From Zizania palustris (taxonomy: Eukaryota; Streptophyta; Magnoliopsida; Poales; Poaceae): a stretch of 64,000 nucleotides of DNA. The position numbers were made by a program, and so were the translations under genes. Below are positions 55,347-64,000 of the stretch, in pieces. The notes beneath the pieces were generated by a model. It had not been told where the DNA came from. It made no database searches and saw only the letters and a program-made list of their open reading frames with translations. Location: assembly GCA_019279435.1 (NCBI GenBank), contig JAAALK010000081.1, positions 54,489,318-54,553,317 of the forward strand. The letters run 5' to 3'. Each line of letters opens with the position of its first letter. Positions within the stretch are counted from its first letter, which is position 1.

Positions 55347-58300
55347 ATGGCAGATAACAGCGGCACCCCTCCATCTGATTTTAATGATTGTGTCTCACGA
55401 CGTGCTCTACTAGAGTCTCAGCGGCAGACCCAACATTCCATCGAACGTCTCGCGCGTACTGTGGCTGACCTAGTGGACCGGATGACTGCCTTGGAAACAC
55501 GCTTGCCTGCTGCACGAGCCAACAATGAAGAGGAAGACGATCATATTGAAGAGGAAGACGACCTATCCTATGCCGGAAACAATGCCATTGACCCTAACGA
55601 GGCTGCACGTCATCGCTTTCAGTTCAACCGTCAAGGTATGGGCGGCCACCGCAACCGCCCTCCACGAGGTAACAATGACAACCACAGGAACAATGATCCC
55701 TACTCTAAGGTAAAATTTTCAGTACCTCCTTTTGCTGGCACCTATGATCCAGATGCATATTTAGATTGGGAGATGTCAGTCGAACAAAAATTTAATGCTC
55801 ACATGGTTCCTGCTATCCACCGCGTGCGCTTAGCTACTAGTGACTTCACTGGATATGCTCTTCTTTGGTGGACTGAAATAGTTCAGGTTGGCAATGAACC
55901 ACAAACTTGGGATATGTTAAAACGGCAAATGCGTGGTAGATGGGTCCCTCCTTCATATAAACGTGATTTGAGAAAAAAAATTGCAGCGCCTAAACCAAGG
56001 AAATAAATCGGTAGAGGAGTATTATCAAGAGTTGCAAATAGGTTGCATGCGTGCTGAAATTGAGGAGGACAATGAGGATAAAATGGCCCATTTTTATGGT
56101 GGTTTAAGACGTGAAATTCAGGATATCATTGATTATAAAGAATACAATACTATCACTCGTCTTTTCCACCTTGCTATGCTTGCAGAGAAAGAATTGCAGG
56201 GTCGCCAACAACCACAATGCAGCATGAGGACCAACATTGGTGGTGCTACTTCACACTCAAGTGGGCAGCAGCAACGACCACCACCATCACCTTCTCGACC
56301 GATGACTACATCAGCACCTTCTACATCTACAGCACAGGTTGAGAGTTCCAAGACTGCAGCATCCAAAGCGCCAGCCAAGCCCACCTCCTCGGCGGCCTCT
56401 ACTGCACGTTCTGCAGCGATCCAGTGTCACAGATGCAAAGGACTTGGCCACGTTATGAAGGACTGCCCTAGTCAGCGTGCTTATATTGCTACGGAAGACG
56501 GTGGCTACGTAAGTGCTAGTGATGTTGAAGATGAATATGCACTTGCTGCTAACATTGCAGGAGATGATGATACATTCGACGATGACGCTGTTTTTGCGCC
56601 GGATACCTATGCCGACCATGAAGCACTTATTGTACAACGTGTTTTAAGCACTCACATGGAGCAGGACGATCGGGCACAATGGAACAATCTGTTTCAGACC
56701 TTCTTCCTCGTCAATGACCGCCGTGTATGTGTCATCATCGACAGCGGTAGTTGCAACAATTTGGTGAGCCACGACATGGTAACGAAGCTTCAACTTTCCA
56801 CACGTGCGCATCCGCACCGTTACCATGTGCAATGGTTCAACAATAATGGTAAGGTCAAGGTAACACAAATTGCTCACATCAAATTTGCCATTGGTACATA
56901 CTTAGGAATTGCTGATTTTGATGTAGTACCAATGCAAGCATGTTCTCTGTTACTTGGTAGACCTTGGGAGTATGATACTGATGCTACACACCATGGTAGG
57001 AGCAATAAGTATACATTTATGAATAAGGGAAAGAAAGTTACATTGCTTCCTATGACTCCTGCTGAAATTGTAAAATTTGAACAAGAAAAACATGCTAGTG
57101 ATGCACAAAAGAGCAAACAACCTTCTGAAAATCAGCAAGTAGCTAAGACGCTTTTGAGGCAACAGAAAGATAAAATTGCTTCTCCTTCTTCATCACAAGT
57201 TATTAATCTGAAAGGACATGTCATGCTTACAACTAAAACTGACCTTGCTGAAATTTGTGATGATACTCCCTTGCTATACGGCTTGATTTGCACAAACGTG
57301 TTGTTTTCACTTGCGAACCTTCCTAGCTCTGTTCCTGTTGCAGTCACTGACCTTTTGCAGGAGTTTAAAGATGTTTTTCCAGCTGAGATACCACCCGGGC
57401 TGCCACCGATACGCGGCATCGAGCACCAAATTGATTTGGTCCCGGGAGCGTCTCTTCCTAATCGTGCAGCGTACCGTACCAATCCAGAGGAGACAAAAGA
57501 AATTGAGCGCCAAGTACAGGACCTTCTTGATCGTGGGTACGTCCGTGAAAGCCTTAGTCCTTGTGCAGTACCCGTTCTTTTGGTACCTAATAAAGATGGT
57601 AGTTGGCGCATGTGTGTTGATTGTCGTGCTATTAATAATATCACCATTCGATATCGACACCATATTCCTAGATTGGATGACATGCTTGATGAGCTTAGTG
57701 GTGCCATTATCTTTTCTAAGATCGATCTCCGTAGTGGCTACCACCAAATTCGCATGAAACTAGGTGATGAATGGAAAACTGCTTTTAAAACAAAGTTTGG
57801 ATTATATGAGTGGCTTGTCATGCCTTTTGGACTTACTAATGCACCTAGTACCTTCATGCGCTTGATGAATGAAGTCCTACGGCACTTTATAGGACGCTTT
57901 GTGGTTGTATACTTTGATGATATCTTGGTTTATAGCAAGTCTCTCACTGAACATGTTGAACACCTACGTGTTGTTTTTTTGCCCTCCGTGAAGCTAGAAT
58001 GTTTGGTAACGTTGAGAAGTACACGTTTTGCACGGATCGAGTTGTGTTTCTTGGCTATGTTGTCACTTCACAGGGTATTGAGGTCGACGCGGCAAAGGTA
58101 GAAGCAATCAACAGTTGGCCGCAACCCCAAACTATCACACAGGTACGTAGTTTCCTTGGTCTTGCAGGTTTCTACCGGCGTTTTGTGAAAGATTTCAGCA
58201 CCATAGCCGGTCCTTTACATGAGTTGACCAAGAAGGGAGTTACTTTTACTTGGGAACCAGCACAAGAACAAGCTTTTGCCACACTCAAGGATCGCCTTAC

Positions 58301-60186
58301 ACATGCACCTCTACTACAGTTACCCGACTTCGGTAAGCCTTTTGAGTTAGAATGTGATGCTAGTGGTTTTGGATTAGGAGGTGTGCTGCTGCAAGGAGGT
58401 AAACCCGTGGCCTATTTTAGTGAGAAATTACATGGCCCACAGTTGAACTATTCTACCTATGATAAGGAATTATATGCCTTAGTGCGTGTGCTTGAAACTT
58501 GGCAATATTACCTTTTGCCTAAGGAGTTTATTATTCATTCGGATCATGAAGCATTGAAGCACATACGTAGTCAAGCAAATCTGAATAAACGACATGCTAA
58601 ATGGGTAGAATTTATTGAGACTTTTCCATATATCATTAAGCATAAGAAAGGGAAAGATAATGTGATTGCTGATGCCTTATCTAGACGATATACATTGCTT
58701 TCTCAACTTGATTATAAGATCTTTGGTTTAGAAACATTGAAGGACATGTATGCTACTGATTTGGACTTCAAAGATGCTTTTGCAAATTGTACAAATGACC
58801 GTGCTTGGAACAAATATGTGCTGAATCATGGATATCTTTTTCGTGCTAACAAGTTATGCGTTCCGGCTAGCTCTCTTCGCTTGTTGTTATTGCAGGAAGC
58901 ACACGGTGGTGGTTTGATGACTCATTTTGGATCCAAGAAAACCGAAGATGTGCTGTCCACACATTTCTATTGGCCTAGGATGAGACGAGATGTTGAGCGC
59001 TATGTGGCACGATGCACTACTTGCAATAAAGCTAAGTCCCGTCTAAACCCACATGGTCTTTATATGCCTCTGCCCGTTCCTAGTATACCTTGGGAGGATA
59101 TTTCTATGGATTTTGTGTTAGGATTACCTAGAACTAGGAGGGGGAGAGATAGTATTTTTGTGGTGGTACATCGTTTCTCTAAAATGGCGCTGATTTGTTG
59201 CTGATTTGTTTTTCAGAGAGATCGTACGCTTGCATGGAGTTCCCAATACCATCGTTTCAGATCGTGATGCCAAATTCTTAAGTCATTTTTGGAGGACGTT
59301 GTGGCATAAGTTGGGGACGAAGCTGCTGTTTTCTACTACTTGTCACCCCCAAACGGATGGACAAACGGAGGTCGTCAACCGCACATTGTCCACCATGTTG
59401 AGGGCTGTTTTGAAGACCAACTTGAAGCTCTGGGAAGAGTGTCTACCTCATATTGAGTTTGCATATAATAGGTCAGTACACTCCACTACTAAGGTAAGTC
59501 CGTTTCAAGTGGTCTATGGCTTTAATCCGCGTGCTCCTATTGATTTGCTACCATTACCACCATCTGAAAACTTGAATTTTGATGCTACTACACGTGCTGA
59601 ATTATTACTTAAGATGCATGAAACTACTAAAGCAAACATAGAGAAAATGAATGAGAAATATCGTGCTTATGGTAGTAAGGGTAGAAAAGAAATAACATTT
59701 GAACCGGGTGATCTTGTTTGGTTGCACTTGCGCAAGGATCGTTTTCCTGATTTACAAAAGTCTAAATTGATGCCCCGTGCTGATGGTCCTTTCCGTGTGC
59801 TTGAGAAGATAAATGACAATGCATATAAGCTTGAGTTGCCTGCAGCTTTTGGGGTTAGTCCCACATTTAACATTTCAGATTTAAAGCCCTATTTGGGAGA
59901 TGATGATGAGCTTGAGTCGAGGACGACTCCAATTCAAGAGGGGGAGGATGATGAGGACATCACTTCACATGATACACACATGGAGCCTCCACCTACAATT
60001 CAACTACAAGGACCAATCACACGCGCCCGTGCCCGTCGCTTGAACCATGAGGTTAATTCGTTCCTTAGCAACTTTGATTATATTTGTTTGGATGGGATGC
60101 TACTGAATACTAGTGATATTTTGTTGCTTAGGAACATGGGAGATGGAATAGGAGAGTTGGAGTTGAAGACGGAGTCGCACGGATGA
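55347..60186 (+). pseudogene. E8 gag-pol
   Basis: The ATG at 55347 (MADNSGTPPSDF) starts gag. Capsid block FSVPPFAGTYDPDAYLDWE; knuckle CHRCKGLGHVMKDC. An extra A in an A run (about 55973-55980) shifts the frame. The protease is IIDSGSCNNLVS. Reverse transcriptase has GSWRMCVDCRAIN, MPFGLTNAPSTF and YFDD (VVYFDDILVYSK). A second shift lies in a T run near 57971-57977. RNase H has ECDASGFGLGGVLLQ. Integrase zinc residues are in HFGS..H and CTTCNKAK; the core has D in ISMDFVLG, D in VSDRDAKF and E in GQTEVVNRT. Near 59190-59215 a deletion and a small gctgatttgtt duplication create a stop. The tail holds FNISDLKPYLGDDDELESRT. All domains are present, but the frame is broken three times. Confidence 0.88.
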
Positions 60187-60858
60187 TTTGAAGTCAAGAA
60201 TTTGCTGGTTCGGACTACATCGACCACCATTCACCAAAATGGGCATAACTTCCTCATACGAAGTCCGATTGGCGCGTTCTTTGACTTTTTGGAAAGCTGA
60301 GGAGAAGACGGATCGTCTGCCGTTGGTTTCACCTCATTTGGAGTCTCGAGTCGTCCTGTGTATTTAAAACAGTACTGCGTGACAGAACTGGGCCATGTTG
60401 GCCCATAGTCTGAGTCTGTACGTCTTCTAGCCCACAGCCCATGTCTGTTCGCCTTCCACAGGCCGCCGCCCTATATATTCTCACGCCAGCCACTTCTAGG
60501 GTTAGGTTTTGCTTTGTTGCATCTACACTGTTGTGTTTAGATCCCGCCTCTTGCACCGGACCGATTGGCTGCTGCATTGGCGTTTGTGAAACCTCACCTT
60601 ATCTTCGTTTGTCTGTGATTTGGCATTCGATTTGTATCCTTCCTGTTCTTGCTTGTGTTCTTGGGTTCGCTTGCAGGAATTAGCCTTCGTGGCGAGGTCA
60701 ATCGCGTTTTGCGTGGTTGATAACCAACGGAGACAGTGGTGTAACGATTGCAAGGTTTTGATCCGCCAGACCGGAGCCTTGGATCGCCAACGTCGAGATT
60801 CTCCACCAACCCAAGTTTATCCTTTACCTAGCGGAAGATCGGGACCAATCCCCCATCA
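60184..60858 (+). repeat. E8 3' LTR (about 675 bp)
   Basis: The right end is ..CCCATCA at 60858. The left end is tentative: TGATTTG at 60184 follows a purine-rich tract and would overlap the gag-pol stop codon. TATA-like tatatattc near 60473. The part from 60419 matches the 5' LTR. Confidence 0.7.
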
Positions 60859-60962
60859 ATACTGCATCCCGCCGTGAGGCTCCACATCATGTTCAAAGGA
60901 TGCATCCTCCCTTGTAGATCATTGGTGATCTTGATCAAAGGGTGTTGGCATAAAAGATTACG
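60859..60962 (+). repeat. Right copy of ~104-bp direct repeat flanking E8
   Basis: It repeats 53472-53575. After it, the E2-type LTR continues uninterrupted (ctaacaggttttcag...), as at 24447. Confidence 0.9.
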
Positions 60963-61434
60963 CTAACAGGTTTTCAGAGATTGGAAACTAACAACGAAGT
61001 ATTTGTGAAGTGAACTCTTTCAAGCCTCCGAGTAGGATAATAGCTTGAAGGAATTCAAAGTTATGTATTGAATAACTGAGTATTCGATCCTCATTACAGG
61101 GTAGAATGGGGGTATTTATAGGTAAAAATCTTAAGGAAAAGACCTTTTTACCCCTCAATTACAACCGACATAGTGGAAACTATTCGGTACCCCTAATAGG
61201 GTTAAAATGGTAAAAGATTAATCTAGTGAGAAAGAAGATAAGTCTTCCATCCTTGCTGGCAGATAAGCTCTATGAAGATTCGACGTTCGAAGTTATACTC
61301 CGAACGGGGGTCTGCACTGATGCTTCGAAATTGACCACGTACTGAATCGAAGTTAATACTGGAACTTCGGTTTAGTAGATTGCCTTTGTCTTGTTACTGT
61401 AGAGACCCTAAGGATGAAATATTTTCCCCCAACA
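60943..61434 (-). repeat. E2' 3' LTR (492 bp)
   Basis: TGTTGGCATAAAAG to CCCCCAACA; same length as 24427-24918. At its start it keeps the ..gattacg sequence shared with E1, whereas E2 has ..gattaag. Confidence 0.9.
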
Positions 61435-61705
61435 GTAGCCCCTCGAATACGCTTCTCCATATGATCTGTAAGGTTAGGAGAGTAGTATACGCAAGAAAAA
61501 TAATCATGCGTAAGGGTTAATAAAATTTATCAACCTTCGGAATATGCAAAAAATTAGAACTTCGAATCGATTTCTAAGACAGTTCTATTCGAACAACTCT
61601 GAAATAGATTCCTATGAAGTCAAAAAGACCTTTAAACTTAGAAAAAATAGTCGTTAACTACTCCCTTTCAGAGGAAGCTATAGCCATTTCAATTTACACT
61701 CCCTG

Positions 61706-62236
61706 CTTCGTTTATCTACCTTGCAAAGATATCTCGGTGGGATCAAATATATGACGGGGTTGCTTGACATTGTGATCGTCCTCGATAAATGCTATCCCCA
61801 CTCCGACCAAGACAGAACTTTTACCAAAAGTTTATTGTGATCTTTTTGTTCAAATAACAATTAAGGTGAAGCAGGGTCAGGAACAACGAATCTATTTATG
61901 ATAAATAGATCCATTTTGCAAGCTCGTTATTACGGGTAGTTCCTACAAAGAATCGGACTAATGACGTATACAATGCTTGAATTATCGATGTAGATGCTAC
62001 ATAGTGGGTTCTCATCCTTCAGAGACTACGAGTGTAAAAGGAGAATCCATTGACAAAAGGATCACCCTAAGATGATCATCTCATGGCTATTGGGAACGAA
62101 TCAAATTAGATGGTTCTATTTCTCAACCTTTCTGACTTGCTCCTACGGAACCAAGGTCAAAAGGATTGAAAAAGTCAGTCATTCACAACCACTGATGAAG
62201 GATTCCTCGAAAAGTTATTCTAGAGCCAAAGATCGT
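61706..62236. other. Second copy of the plastid-like segment
   Basis: It is the same as 25190-25720 with a few substitutions, some of which (for example cctacgg against cctatgg) look closer to the plastid form as I remember it. Its presence in both copies shows that the insert is older than the duplication. Confidence 0.65.
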
Positions 62237-62500
62237 AGTTCTCGAACCAGCACTCGAAAAGATTCTGGAGGATCCTCGTGATTAGGTATTCGTTTTCTTT
62301 TGCTGATATTATTACCAGTATTCGATACTGGGTTATTCATAGCATTACTAGAAGATGGACGCCAAGTCTAAACAGTAAAAAATTAGTAGTCTAGGCTATA
62401 AATAGAGGACCCAGAAACATCCAAGATACCTTTCTCACCGTCCTCACGCAATCCGCCATTTAGCCTCCAACCTTTAGCTCCAATCGCTCTATTCTGCTTA

Positions 62501-64000
62501 ATGGCAAAGACAAGCTTGAAGGCTCCCGGGGCGACTTTGGCCATAGCCCGGCAGCAAGCCATGGCGGCGGCAGTAGCGGCGGCACCTGCAGGGAATCCCC
62601 AACAAGTCGGCCCCCATGACCTCTTCTCGGCCTCTTCGAAGTACTCTGACCAGTCTTATAAACTGGGGCCATCCACCTGCAAGAGAAAGACAATCAAAGT
62701 AGTGGTTGAAGGAAAAATTAGCCCAGGGGTTAATGTCCACAAACTTGAGAAGGAAGCCATCCCTTCGTCGTTTTCGAAGACTTCTTCGAAGCAGGGTTAG
62801 GACTTCCAGTGGTGGACTTCCTGTTGGAGGTACTGGATCTTTTCCACGTTACCCTTCCTCAGTTGTCTCCGAACGCAATAGCGCGCTTGGCTATCTTTGA
62901 GTGGGCACTGCGGGCCGAAGGCTGCGAAGGGAGAGCAGAAATATTCACAGCATTGCACAAAGCCTCCTGCCAGCCGAAGACTTACCAGGGCTCCAGAGGG
63001 GAAAAGATCATAGTAGCCTTCGGCAGCATGAACATCAGACTCCGAGATGAATTCCAATAGTGATTCCCAGCGAAGGCCATCAATGCTAGATGGTACACAA
63101 ATTGGATTCTTCAGTGGTTCTACGCCAAAGTTAGAGCAGACAGTTGTTTGGCCAGGCCTCTGCAAGACATATATTTCCGAAGGGAAGCCGATGTCCATCC
63201 ATACCCCAGCCAGCTCGAAGCCTATCTTAATCTGCTTCAAAGGATTAGTCACCGCATGAGCATGCGGGACTTGGCGGAGGAGTTCATCGGGCTCCAGATT
63301 CCACCTTTGATGGCCAACTTGTCCGTTAATTTCGAAGAGGATCCGGAGGGTGGACTCCGAAAGATTTCTTCGAGTTTGAGCTCTACAGGTAACTAATAAA
63401 ACTTATCTTTCAGCTCCACAAGCCTCTTTGACTTCGGAGCAAGTCATTCAGACTTTGGAGAAGATTCTCGAGGCCCCTACCCCTGCTGAAAAAGAATGGA
63501 GGATGAAGCTGGTAGGAAGTTGGGACCGATTCAACCGAGTTTGGGTCCTACTCGGAGTGGTAGCCCCTTCTCTTCCAGACTGGGTGCCTTCCAAGCTTGG
63601 TCCGAAGAAGAGAAAAGCCGATGTTGGGACTTCGGCACCAGCCAAGACTCTCGTAAAGAAGTTAGCCTGTAAACCTAAAAACGTGGCTTCTTCTAAGCCC
63701 GCTGCTTCATCTTCATGTTCATCTGAAGATGAGGGAGTAAGAGAAATGCAAAGGGTCCTTATAGACCTTATTACTAGAGACGAAGAGGCGCGAGCAGATG
63801 TCGAAGTCGTAGCCACTGGTGATGCAGTGGGTGTGCCGGCTGCGCCAGACAACTCCGAATAGGCCGGGACCTCGAATGTCCTGCCTGACTTGCCGAGCTA
63901 AGAAGCCCCTGCTGTTGAAGGCGGAGTCGAAGTAGCAAATGATCAAGCTTTGATTCTGGATGAGGTGGTAAATATTGCTCCAAGAGAGGTTCCAACAGCC
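62501..64000 (+). pseudogene. E2' antisense gene copy, 5' part
   Basis: MAKTSLKAPGATLAIARQQ start, TATA box at 62397, same frameshift near 62766 and same tandem stops at 63059-63064 as in E2, so this damage predates the duplication. Shortened intron 1 at 63389-63413. The TAG at 63860 is shared with 27356. One private 12-bp deletion is present. The gene continues beyond the window. Confidence 0.85.

Larger units (their letters stand above)
53572..60858 (+). mobile_element. E8: Ty3/gypsy CRM-like element
   Basis: It contains a truncated 5' LTR, primer site, long leader, gag-pol with frame breaks and the 3' LTR. The proteins resemble the CRM group, for example SKLMPRADGPFRVLEKINDNAYKLELP and GPITRARARRLNHEVNSF near the end; the lineage was assigned from memory. 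There is no chromodomain of the classic type. The element inserted in the second copy of the E7/E2 segment. The left LTR lacks its first ~235 bp and is joined at tacg (53572-53575). Confidence 0.85.
60943..64000 (-). mobile_element. E2': duplicate of E2, continues past the window
   Basis: It matches 24427-27484 at offset 36516, with roughly one substitution per 150 bp in the stretches that I compared and one 12-bp deletion in the antisense gene (near 63788). The LTR is 60943-61434, followed by the reversed polypurine tract. Together with 53086-53575 it forms the second copy of a tandem duplication. Confidence 0.9.

Noticed and set aside
53472..60962. 104-bp repeat as an ordinary target site duplication
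   Set aside because: It is about twenty times too long, and the left LTR is truncated at a microhomology, so it was treated as a repair or rearrangement product.

Overview
The window looks like plant nuclear heterochromatin, probably from a monocot. I found no ordinary host gene, tRNA, rRNA or CRISPR array. Almost every base can be assigned to LTR retrotransposons: Ty1/copia elements of the SIRE/Opie type, Ty3/gypsy Tat-lineage elements with two RNase H domains, and one CRM-like gypsy element. Families were assigned from protein motifs read by eye. The monocot assignment rests on resemblance to grass-type elements and is tentative.

Layout. E1 (1-7169, +) is the 3' half of a Tat/Retand-like element with integrase, a ~60-bp tandem array, a large antisense gene and the 3' LTR. 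It sits inside copia element E5 (7170-13140, +), which itself sits inside gypsy element E6 (13141-14792, -). Old LTR remnants follow (14793-16718). Copia element E7 (16719-24426, +) carries a solo LTR of its own family at 18920-20998. E7 is broken by Tat element E2 (24427-32445, -), which is broken by gypsy element E3 (32446-53089, -), which is broken by the young copia element E4 (37484-48570, +; two near-identical LTRs and TSD GACGC). At 53086-53089 a 4-bp microhomology joins the truncated E3 LTR to a second copy of E7+E2 that runs to the window end. This fits a ~29.1-kb tandem duplication. The second copy holds the CRM-like element E8 (53572-60858, +), flanked by an unusual ~104-bp direct repeat.

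The most notable system is the gene lying antisense to E1 (2468-6187, -). Five exons and four short GT-AG introns (69, 68, 73 and 87 nt) join into one open frame of about 1140 codons. A TATA-like box lies upstream, the N-terminal domain resembles the plant 'putative gypsy type transposon' (Transposase_28) family, and there is a coiled-coil region. E2 has a decayed copy with introns at the same places. E2 and its duplicate also carry a stretch (about 25190-25720 and 61706-62236) that I recognise from memory as plastid inverted-repeat DNA, between the 3' LTR and the antisense promoter.

The coding regions other than the E1 genes and the E5 pol remnant are broken. Many premature stops are TAG where a sister copy has CAG, as expected from C-to-T decay at methylated CHG sites. 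Words such as TTCGAAG and CTTCGGA are dense in LTRs of several unrelated families but rare in E8 and in copia pol.
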